A DNA stretch of 64,000 nt, taken from Symsagittifera roscoffensis. Taxonomy: Eukaryota > Xenacoelomorpha > Acoela > Convolutidae. Position 1 is the first letter of the stretch. The number at the start of each line of letters is the position of its first letter. This document shows, in pieces, positions 31,232 through 41,110 of the stretch. Under the pieces are notes generated by a model. The model was not told the origin of the DNA. It ran no database searches and worked only from the letters and a program-made list of their open reading frames with translations. The stretch is from positions 35,240,052 through 35,304,051 of the forward strand of contig NC_087062.1 of assembly GCF_963678635.1 (NCBI RefSeq), given 5' to 3'. Made by a program: the position numbers and the translations under genes.

Positions 31232-33550
31232 ATGGCAGATCGATTTTGGAAGTCCATGCCATCGGCTTTGAAAAAACCCACACTTGACGAGTTGTACAGA
31301 CGTCTGAGGGACCTGGATTATACTCAAGTGGATGAGAGAATGGCAGTGATGCTGAATGCCATCCTCCAGTTGGAGGAACAGGGCGAGTGCCGGGAGTCTG
31401 CGACAGAAGCGGATTTGATGGTAGGGTACACCACCGATGGAATATCCAATCAAAAGCAAACCAGGTGGCTGTCCTGGAACGTGGACGGAGCAATAAGGGG
31501 GTTCGACTTGGCAAGGAACCCTGGCTTGAGTAACAATACTGAGTATGGTGCAGGGGAGTTCCCACTGCCGCTCAGACCATCAGTCAGATCCACGGGCCAG
31601 AGCACGATTAAGACACCATTGATGACACGGGCGCAGCAAACGGGGGAAGCGTATCCGGACGTCAGTATCATGAAGAGAGAGCTTGAGAGGACTCAGCGGG
31701 AGAGGAACAAGGCGAACCTCGACCGGGATCAAGCGAAGCTCGAGAGAGATCAGGCGAAACTTGAGAGGGATAAAGCGCGGAGGGAACTGGACATGTTGAG
31801 AGCTCAACAGCTACAGGCAGAAAGGGTGCGAGAGAATGCGGCAAATTGCGAGCAGCTGAAGTCGGAGCTTGAAAGAATCCAGCAACGACAACGCGAGCTC
31901 GACATGCAGAAAGGGGCTAGGCCCAAAGAGCGGGTGGTGACCGGCTCAAGACCAGAGTCACGTATGGAGGTGGATGAAGCTCCTAGGTCGAAGGGACGAT
32001 TTAACCTCGATCGCGCGGCTCAAGAACATATGAACGAAGGGTTGGAAGTGTGGATACCGACTGAATCAGCGTCCTCCCTGCGTGGTCTAGAGACACAAGT
32101 AATACGCCCGTTGATGGACGTCGCGCTGCCTGGATATACACCAAGTTCGACCCCGGGTAGTAGTCAGGTGAGTGGTAGCTCGTCACGACTGAAAGAGTTA
32201 CACGAGCGGCTGCAGCTAAGGAGTCGCGAGAGTCCGGAAAGAGTGGAGCTACCCTCGACGTGGGGGGAGCAACCTGTCAGGAGTGTGGTGATCTCAAGTT
32301 ACAAAAAGAATACGGAAGGTAGATACCACAGGCACAATCGGATGGACTGGAGCACGGCGCAGAGAGACAGAAGAGATTGCTTCCATGACGCGGCTTGGGT
32401 AGAATACCTCACGCAGCCACGTGTGCCCGAGGGGGCGGTCCACCTGATCATAGGGGACAGCTTGTTGCGGGTGCTGACCCGGATCCAGTGCCATTGGCAA
32501 ACGGGAATCTTGAGCTTCGCTGGAGCTGCGACGCCGCAGATGTTAGCAACACTTGAGATGCTAGGGATGGCAAGAGTATACACGGTGACTCTGATAGTCG
32601 GGACGAATGACGTGTCCAGGGGGGAAGCAAGGAAGGTGACGAGGCTGCACGACAAGATGAGCTGCATTCTTGAGGAATTGCGGACTCAAATGGATCCGGC
32701 CATTCTTACGGTGTGCATCATCCCTTACAACATGAAGGCGGACCAACATGCAATGGAGATAAACACAAAAGTGCGAAACCTGAACGAAACAATCAGGCAG
32801 ATACACCAAAGAAGCGTCCTCCCCGTTGGGCTGTTGGACGTGGCCGAGCAAATGGAGCTATCTGCTTTCCCTGACGATGCATCCTCGGATGGGATTCACT
32901 TTGATAGGCCCAGAGGGGTGGAGTGGTTAAATGACGTCTTCCAAAGGCACATAAGCGCATTGGAGGCAGAGTTGCTAGAGACGGCACAGGTCACATTCGG
33001 ACCACCCCCAAATCCACCCTTCTTCAACCCGAGGGCTTTGTCCAGTCGCTTGGGTGCGATGGCCGATTCTAGAGACAGTTCGAGGAACAGCCGGACCAAG
33101 TTGCCGGGCGCCGCGCCCATGGAGGCTGAGGAGGCAACGTCATCAACTCCTCAGGGATCAGTAAAATCCTCGGTGGTGGTGGCGGAGAAGAAGAAACCGG
33201 AGAGGCCAGCGGAGACCAGCAGGTCGAGATATGTGGAGAAGGTGAAGGAGCTGGACTTGGAAGACCTGGAATGCAGGCTGGAGTTAGCGAAAGCTTTGGG
33301 TCTTGAGCGGGTGTCGCACGAAGACTTGGGTAGACACCAGTGCGTGGACTGGTTGAAGGCTCACGAGACACATTTCTCGAGAGCGAAAATGATGGAGACG
33401 GCGGATCTGACTGGGATTCCCACAAAATCGGTGATGGGACCTATCAACTACAGACCTCTCAAGTCATTGGGGAGTCCGAGACTCGTGGTGGAGCCTCCCA
33501 AGCACCGACCAGCATTGCCAGGATTAGGGTGGCCACTCCAGCACAGTTGA
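31232..33550 (+). CDS. Second-cistron polyprotein part 1 with SGNH/GDSL hydrolase domain, copy B
   Basis: 772 codons from ATG 31232 (MADRFWKSMP), the start shared with copy C. Residues 1-130 are a conserved N-terminal domain. Residues ~145-230 are a strongly charged coiled coil with LDRDQAKLERDQ repeats. Residues ~395-580 are an SGNH hydrolase domain: GDS at 408-410 (block I, nucleophile Ser), FAGAATP (block II Gly), GTND at 457-460 (block III Asn), DGIH at 553-556 (block V Asp and His). The full S-G-N-H set is present, so an esterase or related hydrolase activity is plausible. The frame leaves the original one near 33509 (1-base deletion) and stops at 33550. No signal peptide is seen. Confidence 0.85.
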   Translation: MADRFWKSMPSALKKPTLDELYRRLRDLDYTQVDERMAVMLNAILQLEEQGECRESATEADLMVGYTTDGISNQKQTRWLSWNVDGAIRGFDLARNPGLSNNTEYGAGEFPLPLRPSVRSTGQSTIKTPLMTRAQQTGEAYPDVSIMKRELERTQRERNKANLDRDQAKLERDQAKLERDKARRELDMLRAQQLQAERVRENAANCEQLKSELERIQQRQRELDMQKGARPKERVVTGSRPESRMEVDEAPRSKGRFNLDRAAQEHMNEGLEVWIPTESASSLRGLETQVIRPLMDVALPGYTPSSTPGSSQVSGSSSRLKELHERLQLRSRESPERVELPSTWGEQPVRSVVISSYKKNTEGRYHRHNRMDWSTAQRDRRDCFHDAAWVEYLTQPRVPEGAVHLIIGDSLLRVLTRIQCHWQTGILSFAGAATPQMLATLEMLGMARVYTVTLIVGTNDVSRGEARKVTRLHDKMSCILEELRTQMDPAILTVCIIPYNMKADQHAMEINTKVRNLNETIRQIHQRSVLPVGLLDVAEQMELSAFPDDASSDGIHFDRPRGVEWLNDVFQRHISALEAELLETAQVTFGPPPNPPFFNPRALSSRLGAMADSRDSSRNSRTKLPGAAPMEAEEATSSTPQGSVKSSVVVAEKKKPERPAETSRSRYVEKVKELDLEDLECRLELAKALGLERVSHEDLGRHQCVDWLKAHETHFSRAKMMETADLTGIPTKSVMGPINYRPLKSLGSPRLVVEPPKHRPALPGLGWPLQHS

Positions 33551-33987
33551 GGGTGGTGGACAAACTGATGGATCCGAGAGAAATGGAATTACCAGACGCC
33601 GCGTAAGAAGGTACGAGATTAGCCAACGACCCCAGATACGGGAAACCCTGCGGGAAGACGCAGCTGGCCAAAACTTTGGCAGTTTATGACAGGGCAGACC
33701 CAGCCGCTGCGAGGGTGGTCATCGTGGCGGGATCGGACTTTGAGGGAACGTCTCCCAAGTTATTTTGGCCGGAAACTCTGATAAATTCACTGCCGGGAGC
33801 GGAGCTAAACCAGATGTTAACCCTGGTGGTGGCAATAAAATCGGAGATGCCTTGCGAGCCTGAGCTACTGCTGTTTGCAGGGATGAACGATCACTTGCAG
33901 GCGACGGGGTTTCTTGAGCAGCTCAAGGGTGATGAACCGGCACCGAAGAAGATCTGGGAGCCATCCAGACATTATTTGCAGCCATGA
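33551..33987 (+). pseudogene. Second-cistron part 2, copy B: degenerate SGNH-like start
   Basis: Continues in another frame with TSIARIRVATPAQL, a TAA in place of Tyr at 33604-33606, then ARVVIVAGSDFEG, SLPGAELNQML and ELLLFAGMNDHL. VVIVAGSD and FAGMND stand where an SGNH domain has its GDS and GTND blocks. A 1-base deletion near 33960 moves the frame to the next segment. In copy C the same region reads through without the TAA. Confidence 0.7.
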
Positions 33988-36125
33988 ATGAAGTACAAGA
34001 GAACGTTGCCTCACGATTTGGCTCCAAGACAAAAGTAGCGTTCACGACGTCCCCCGGGTACGCGAGCATGCCTCCCGCTCTGCAATTTGTGTATGCGATC
34101 TTGATCTTGATAGCAGAAGGGAATGGGTGGCGTATTCTGATGGCAGCTCCCAATCGGGAGCTGGAACCTATGAACTTGAGACTTCGCAGATCAGAACTGG
34201 CGGCGGCGTGGGCGGATGTGTCCCACGCGTTGAGGGGCTTCTACGAGTTGGCTGACATCCTCATCGTATTGGACGAGGTCCTCTTGCTGGAGATATCCAA
34301 CTTCGCTAGGCAACTCAAGCTCAGTCCGATTATAGGGGATGATCATCCAGTGGTGACTCACCTGACGGCCAGTCTGTGGTTTCGAAGCATGGAGTTGACC
34401 ATCACAAGCTCCACCAGTAAATCTAGAGGGCCGAGCAACGAGAGGAAGAACGTGGCCGCAGCGGAGAAGCAGCTGGAGTCGATGGTGTATCGACTGACAC
34501 AAGAGAGAGGTAGGTGGCCCTTCCTGACACCAAGGCTGGAAAACGCCACGGAGAAGACAAGAGAAGGTGCACCACTTCTGGTGAAGCAGATCTGGGATTT
34601 TCTTGAGGAGCAGCTGGAAGTGGCCGAGAAGAGGAAAATGACGGTTGGCAGGTTCGTCACAGTAGCCAACGAAGTCACGATTGGAGGATTCTGGAGGGAG
34701 CACGCAAGGGGTGAGCTGAGGACGAGGAGGGATCACGAGATTCTTGAGTTCTTGAGTCCTTGTTGGGGAAAGGAGTTCCTGGCTGGAGTGTACAGCGCGA
34801 AAGAGACCATCTTTGGAGCCTTCATACAGGAAATATTGAATATGCCCATCAGTCTGTTGCTGGCACTGTACCTGGTTTACCCAAGGTACCTGTTCAATAT
34901 GGGCCCAGCATACATGTTCAGTCGGGGCGTGGACAGACTCCGGATTGACGGGTACTTGGCATTGGTGCTTTTAACCCACGGGGAACTGGTGTCATTTCAC
35001 CGACTGATGAAATACGGAGAGCCTCTGTCGATCGGAAGAACACACTCGAGTATTGACACCTATTCTTATAAGTGTGCTGCCGGACTAAAGACGCTGCTGG
35101 TGCAGTACCTACTGATGCAAAACCGGCACCTGACTGGTGAAGAAAAGAGCCCGAAGACAAGAGATGAGTGGAGGAAAAAGAATGGAGGCATGCCTCTGTT
35201 GACGAACCTATGCCTGGCCATGAGATCGGACCCCATGGGGATGATCCGGGGGCTAGAGGAGGTCGTAACCTGTATCTATGGACCGGCCGTCACGTTCGCG
35301 TTTCCAGATCCTCTGGTGACAGCTTATAAATACCCAGTGACCCACGTGAGCCTCATAAGCATATTAGATGGGACGACACTCAATTGGTGTCAGCAGGAGG
35401 TGCTAAATGCACAGATGAGCAACACGGTGCTCTTCGGAAAGGTGAAGGATCCGGAGTTGTTGATATACAGTTTCCGAGGACAACTGCAGTGCAGGATGGG
35501 AGGCAAGCGCGAAGGCCCCATCGAAACCTATCCCAAGTTCTGGAACCTAAATCCGCTGACAGCAAATGGACAAGAGATCTTGAGAATACCCGCATGGAAG
35601 AAAAGCTTCGAGCTGGTGAAAAGGGAGCTAGAGGCGATATTGGAGAAGGAAGTCCTGCCAGCAAGCATTCCAGAATTCCCAACAGTGAGGAGAATGACCC
35701 TGGGGATGAACAGCTCCCTGGTGGTCCCGTCCCTTTTCGCGAGAGCAACAACCGAAGAACAGCAGAAGGAGTTCATCGACGGCTGGGATCCTCTCTTCAT
35801 CGGCTACTCTGCAGCTATTTATTTTCATACCAGCGATGCGAAAATAAATTCATGGACAACTCAAGCCAAGAAATTGAGAGGGTCGATGCCACCGAAATTC
35901 GAGGTACGAGATGCCTCGAGAACACTTGAGCGGGCAGGTCTAGAGAACAAGTTGCCGTTGTGGGACGATGGCAGGATGATCGTGAATGAAGGACATATCG
36001 CACTGAAAGGAGACGAGATGGTGTTTGCCACAAGGAGATACCGGGCACCTTACGGATTAGAGCAGGTGGAAATGAGACAGGGGGAAAGGAGCTGGATGCA
36101 GCAGGCCCATTGTATGTGGCTCTGA
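33984..36125 (+). CDS. Second-cistron part 3, copy B: unrecognised domain (713 codons, open)
   Basis: Long open frame that originally continued from the segment before it. It begins near MNEVQENV and contains VAFTTSPGYASMPPALQF, ILMAAPNREL, ELAAAWADVSHALRGF and ILIVLDEVLLLEISNFARQL. This looks like the second half of an SGNH-like fold, followed by about 450 residues with no motif I know. A hydrophobic stretch (ISLLLALYLVY) is too short and too isolated for an envelope. Copy C carries the same protein with mostly third-position DNA changes. The frame shifts by a lost base near 36078. Confidence 0.75.
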   Translation: MNEVQENVASRFGSKTKVAFTTSPGYASMPPALQFVYAILILIAEGNGWRILMAAPNRELEPMNLRLRRSELAAAWADVSHALRGFYELADILIVLDEVLLLEISNFARQLKLSPIIGDDHPVVTHLTASLWFRSMELTITSSTSKSRGPSNERKNVAAAEKQLESMVYRLTQERGRWPFLTPRLENATEKTREGAPLLVKQIWDFLEEQLEVAEKRKMTVGRFVTVANEVTIGGFWREHARGELRTRRDHEILEFLSPCWGKEFLAGVYSAKETIFGAFIQEILNMPISLLLALYLVYPRYLFNMGPAYMFSRGVDRLRIDGYLALVLLTHGELVSFHRLMKYGEPLSIGRTHSSIDTYSYKCAAGLKTLLVQYLLMQNRHLTGEEKSPKTRDEWRKKNGGMPLLTNLCLAMRSDPMGMIRGLEEVVTCIYGPAVTFAFPDPLVTAYKYPVTHVSLISILDGTTLNWCQQEVLNAQMSNTVLFGKVKDPELLIYSFRGQLQCRMGGKREGPIETYPKFWNLNPLTANGQEILRIPAWKKSFELVKRELEAILEKEVLPASIPEFPTVRRMTLGMNSSLVVPSLFARATTEEQQKEFIDGWDPLFIGYSAAIYFHTSDAKINSWTTQAKKLRGSMPPKFEVRDASRTLERAGLENKLPLWDDGRMIVNEGHIALKGDEMVFATRRYRAPYGLEQVEMRQGERSWMQQAHCMWL

Positions 36126-37110
36126 CAGAGTATAAGAAAACGGGTCCAGCGACACCATCACCTCTATCAGTGGACACCCCTGGGGATAAAAGGAGTGGTC
36201 CCGTAGAAGGTCGATTCAGGAGGATTCTTGAGAGAAGAGAAGCAGAATCGGGAGAGGAGAGCATGAATGAGACCCTCAGTGAGGCAGGAGAGGATATGGA
36301 GGTGGAAAACACACCGGAGCAGAAGCCATCGGAGGAAGAGTTCACCACGCAAGAACTGTTGAAAGATCTGAGTGGAGAAAATTGGGCAGACACCCCCACG
36401 CCACATCTGACCTCATCTCCCCACAAGAATCTAGAGTTGCCACTGACGAGCGAGAATCCCAACATGGTAATGATCTTCCTGAGTGCGGAGAGAAGGGAGA
36501 AGAACACCTTCGAGGGAAACAGGGATGCCTTCCTAGGCACTCTGGATGAGGATGCTTGGCGAAAATTCTTGAGCGATTTTAATCGAGAAGTGGACGACGA
36601 CACCACATTGGACGACTCTAAGGAGGAGCTGTGGGACAAGGTGGTGAAATTCAGAGAGCCTGTCCTGATGGGGACAGGCCTGGAGTAGAAAGCTAGAGGA
36701 GAGCTGCTGAGCAAGATGGTCGAGTTGAGGAAGGCATCACGAAAGACCAAGGAAGACAAATGTAAAGACAGCTCTACTTTGAAACAAAAAACTGACAATA
36801 AAATAATTGAATATGTAAGGGGGGATAAGGTCGGAACTAGTAATATAATTTAAAGGAATACTAATATCTTTAAGGCTCGAGCAGGGGGGAGGCAAGAGTT
36901 GGAAGGGTTGGATGGAGACAAGGAAGTCGAATCAGTGATGATAACGACAACGCCCCCGAGTAAAGACGTGAGGTCTGGCAAGAGGAAGAGAGATGTGGAG
37001 GGATTGGGCAGTCCTTCAGCGGATGCGGTTTCGGAGAGGAACTTGAGAGAGACAGCCCCCATGGTTCTGGCACGATGGAAGACAGCAGCCTACAAGAGTA
37101 GCTACGAGCC
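36110..37110 (+). pseudogene. Second-cistron part 4, copy B: acidic linker region
   Basis: Frame 36110-36688 is acidic, with SPLSVDTPGDKRSGPVE, RRILERRE and TTQELLKDLS. TAG replaces a Glu codon at 36686-36688. The rest to 37110 is interrupted by a TAA and small frame changes, and includes KRKRDVEGLGSPSADAVSE. The basic KRKR patch could be a nuclear localisation signal (inference). Copy C keeps this region open except for one stop. Confidence 0.75.
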
Positions 37111-37125
37111 GAGGTAGAAAAAAAG

Positions 37126-40083
37126 ATGGAGATCCCCACCAGCTCAACAACGGAAGAAGACTTCAAGCCTCAGAGGATAAAAATGAAGCGAGGTTCGACG
37201 AGCGGGCAGACCTGGGAAGTGGACGTCGTCAAGGAATGGGTCTCGAATGAACACCAGGCTACTGGGAAGCAAGTGACTAGCGATCCTCTTGAGAAGAATA
37301 AAACGAGGAACACCTCCCGACCGTGGTGGGTGGCCCTGGAAACATTGCAGGAATTGGAAGACTGCCTGAAGAAGCTCGACAGTGGAGTGTCACGCAAACG
37401 ACGCAACTGGGCTACCCAGCAGAAGGCTGATATCAATAAATTGGAATTGGGGAGCCAACTGAAGAGAACTTGGCAGAACTTGTTAAAAGATCATTTTCAA
37501 GAACCGATGAGAACATCCTCATCGGCATCGCCGTTGATGGCGAATCCCTTTATTAGGACCGCAGGACAACTGATGTTCGCGTGGAGCCTGTTGGGGATAG
37601 AGTTAGAGACATTGACTTCGTACGACAAGTTGAAGTTGGGAGGCAAGAATCTAGAGGTATATCGAATGCTGATGCAGCACGTTGCTAGGGACAACGCAGG
37701 CTTGAGTCTGGCAAGGAGGAAAGATGCTACCTGTTTCTTGAGATGGACAATGTCGATGATGACTGACAGTACCATCCTAGCATGTCACCAGGGAGCAATT
37801 GGAAGCAAGACGCTGGAAAGGAGAGTCTCCAAAGTCATCTTGAATGTGTATCAGAGTACTGGAATAGAAAAGGAGGATGGTTCTAGGCAATCTCTAGAGA
37901 GCCACAGGAAGTTAGATGAGATACGGAGATTCTACAACAAGAAATTTGAGGAGAAACATGACGTTCACCGTAACTTGGCTTCGACAGGAGAGTACTTGAA
38001 ACCCAACAAAAAGGGAGAGTACCAGTATGTGTCTGGAGTGATGGGGATGGCATACAACCCTTTCTTGGACTTAGAAGCTGGAGGTGCCCACAGAAACTAT
38101 GAGGTGGCGGAGCTGCTGAAGTTCTGAACAGAGAAGATAATGGAGATAGACACTGGGGAGAGAGAGAGACCTAGCCTAGGTTTGATTCTCGAGAGAACAC
38201 CGGAAGTAATAAGTGTGCCACGCTCAAGTAAAAGAGTAGAACAAAAAATGGGTAACGGGAACGGCATGTTGACCACGAATCTGGGAGTGGTGTGGAAATT
38301 GCTCAGGCCCTCCTGGTGTCCACATCCCCATGCGAGCCTGATCGAGGAAGTCACTAAGCGAGTGAGATTAGCGCCGACAGAGGATGAAGATTTGGCGACC
38401 TTGAGTATAGTACATAGACTGATCCTGCCTCATGTGAAGGAGTCAAGCGAGATGACGAGTGAAACAGGGTCGGTAAAAAAGATGGAGCCGGGCAGTTGTC
38501 TTGACTCGACGTGTGGGAATGGCGAGCACACCTGCGATGGACGATCATGCGTCAGGATACAGTCTTTCCAGAAAGAAGACCTAGTCACCTGGTTTGAAGA
38601 CATTACCGAAAGGGAGAAAAGTGAGATACAGATAGTGGCTGAGTGTTACGCGAGTACCACGGTGAACCTAGCAACAGCTCTGGGATTCTTCTCAAGAATG
38701 TGCAGTCTCCAGTCACTGGAGAGGCTAGAGTCAGAACACCACTTGGTGACCGCGTTGAGCGTGGAGTCATGGCCCGGAATGTTGCAAGTGACCCAGAAAC
38801 ACATCAATAGTTGGAAGGTTGGACTCGAAGCGGAGATGGGATTTCCCATGAGCGAAGCCTAAGGTCTGCCTCTAAATGCGAAGTCCTTAGTGGGGTCAGT
38901 GATGGCCAACCTATGTGGCAGCCACTATCCATTACACATGGCGATGGTAGAAGTGTCCAGCCAGAGGGTATTGATAGACAAATCCTTCTCAGTGCCCAAA
39001 TGTGTAAGACTGGCTCGGATGTCACATCATTCACACAAGCTGTTGAGGAAGATCCGAGGATCAGTGCCGAAAGAACAAAGGGACGACTTGAGTGAAATCT
39101 GGGGTGAAGAACTTCTAGGCTTGGAGAGCGAAAATACAAGTGACCACGAGAGACAAAGCGTGATTGGGAAACCAATGGTAGGTGCTCCAAACCTGGAAGA
39201 AGTCGACGTGATACACGAGAAGATGATGGAACTTGAGCCTCTCCTAGAAGCCTCGGGAGAACGCAATCTTAGGAGCATCGACCTCACACACGGGGATTGT
39301 CCATGCCACTGTCTAGCGCAGACAGTGTGGTACCCAGACCACGCCAATCTCTGCCTGATCTGGGATGTAGAAGAAATCAGGTCATTGGGACTACCCGAGC
39401 ATCAACAAAAAGTGACCATCTTGGTGGTGAGCACAATGCTGGCTCTACGATGGATGGAAGAAAACATAGCAAAGTATCGGGAATCGAAGACGCCAACAGC
39501 AGAGTCGATTCACGCGATAGATTACAGCAGGAGACTTGAGTTGTTCGAGACCACATGCAAGGTATTCGCCATACCAATGGAAGTCAGACACATGTGGAGC
39601 CGCTTGAGATTCTTTCCTTGGTTTCGCGCGACGTTAACATCCTGGTTATATGTGGTGACGAAGGATCACATGAGGAAACATCAAAAGGAATATCGACAAT
39701 TCCAGGCCGAGATAGGACCAGATGCCTTCAAGAGACCTCTGCTGACCCATCGAAATGCGATCACGACGGGGTGGAAAAGAGTGGGTAGAGTATCCAGAGA
39801 CAACACTAGAGCAAGGGAGTCGATACTGGAGGAGGACCTCGCGAAGAATGTGGGCCTGAGTCTTCACAATTCCTTCTGTTTGAACCAGGAGTCGAAGGTG
39901 AAGAGCTTACCGAATCAAGCGAAGAGATTGCAAGAGCAAAGGGAGTGGATGCGATCCTATGAACAGCTGAAGGCTTGGGAGGAGATTGTGATCAGCCTCG
40001 ATGACGAAGAGGCACTATTGAAACAGATCACAGTGTCAAATATATCTGGGTCGGGTACCTCGAGGGCGAAGAACACGAGGTGA
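37126..40083 (+). pseudogene. Second-cistron part 5, copy B: large C-terminal region of unknown function
   Basis: One frame of 985 codons with two internal stops: TGA for Trp at 38125-38127 and TAA for Tyr at 38860-38862. It has no recognisable enzyme motif. Visible points are PWWVALETLQELEDC, WATQQKADINKLE, a cysteine cluster C-x4-C-x6-C-x4-C near 38495-38551, LQSLERLESEHH, PLHMAMVE, CPCHCLAQTVWYPDH and a basic, helical end. Copy C has the same protein at very high similarity. The stop at 40081-40083 is the natural end, 116 bases before the LTR. Confidence 0.8.
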
Positions 40084-40199
40084 GCCGGTGGCTCAAAAGG
40101 AAAATTCTAGAGTCTTGAGTCTTGAGAGGGAGGGGGCTCGAGGGTGAACTCGGATGAAATCTGGGTTCACGAAAAAGAAATTTTAACAAATGAGATATT

Positions 40200-41110
40200 T
40201 GTGCCAGTCGGTCATATTTGGAAGTTTGACCTTGAGAGAAGCAAAAAAAAAACATTTAATTTTGGAGTGAAATTTAATTTTTCAAAATTTCGAATGGAAC
40301 CTGTCATGCACGATTTTCTCGCGATAACTGAAAATCAGAAAAAGAGAAGTCAGAACAATCGAGTGACAATCGCGGGAAAGTTGCTAGAAAAATCAGTGGG
40401 AAATTGCTATTCGCAATTTCAGTAGCGATAATAATCTAGAGTAGAGCTGTCCCATCTAGAACAGAGACGAGCGCATCCCCACGAACTGGATTGTTGTGAT
40501 TGGAGTATTATTCTAAACTGGACTAGAGTGAACCTTCGGTGGAAAGGTGGACAGCTAGAGTGTCCCAATGGTTCACGAGAACTGACATTCTAGAGTACAA
40601 ACTTGTTCTTGTTATTAAAACTGACAAACATTAAACTCATTTTAGTTACTTTATTGATTCTTGAGTTGCACACCGACTTATTTACTTCCTGGTTCTTGAG
40701 CGTGCTACAATGTGAGTACTAATTTAAATTTCTAGAGTGTGTTTTATAATTGTTATGTTGAGGTAAGGCGAGTTTTAGGTTGATCCATCTGAAATGGATC
40801 AAAGTTCCACTGTCTAATAAAAAGTAACTTAACGGATTGTTCCGACCCGGTTTTTAACGGCGTTCATGTATTTTGGGTATCTAGAGACCTGAGTATGGGG
40901 ACGTTATTAATTCTAGAGTGGGGGGGGATATTTTAGTAGTAGCCTTTAAGCTGTAACGGGTCGTGGTCTCGTGTCACAAGCGAACCGAATTGGCTCCGAC
41001 TGATTTGAGGTGGAAAAACACAAGAGATAGTGTCCCTGACTCTTGAGCCAATAGTTATAGGGCCTATTTTTCTTAAGCCTCATGTGTGACTGCAGTAGAC
41101 GAATGTTACA
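40200..41110 (+). repeat. Shared LTR: 3' LTR of copy B and 5' LTR of copy C
   Basis: 911 bp, from TGTGCCAGTCGG to GAATGTTACA. It carries a GAAATTGC/GCAATTTC inverted repeat (40400-40420), donor-like GTGAGT (40712-40717), the TTGATCCAT/ATGGATCAA hairpin (40780-40802) and AATAAA (40816-40821). It matches 61955-62865 with only a handful of differences, but differs much more from 18356-19232. It is followed by the 324-bp module and then the leader of copy C. Confidence 0.9.

Larger units (their letters stand above)
18356..41110 (+). mobile_element. Giant Ty3/Gypsy-type LTR retrotransposon, copy B (22.8 kb)
   Basis: Full-length copy: 5' LTR 18356-19232, leader to 21958, gag-pol 21959-30744, spacer, second cistron 31232-40083, and 3' LTR 40200-41110. 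The usual length for Ty3/Gypsy elements is about 5-10 kb; the excess comes from the repeat-rich leader, the Pol extension and the ~2950-codon second cistron. Coding parts carry at least ten in-frame stops and several 1-base deletions. The two LTRs differ noticeably. The 3' LTR is instead almost identical to that of copy C, so it was probably exchanged or is shared with C. Confidence 0.93.

Noticed and set aside
35815-36798. 327-codon minus-strand frame and other long antisense frames over the second cistron
   Set aside because: They are shadows of the plus-strand coding sequence, whose protein is conserved between copies B and C.
24048-38862. Alternative genetic code or programmed readthrough at the in-frame stops of copy B
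   Set aside because: The stops are a mix of TAA, TAG and TGA replacing Leu, Trp, Glu and Tyr codons, and copy C has sense codons at most of these sites. Decay explains them.
31232-40083. Second cistron as an envelope gene
   Set aside because: The position after pol and the probable splicing fit, but no signal peptide, no extended transmembrane anchor and no fusion-peptide pattern is seen. The recognisable part is a hydrolase.
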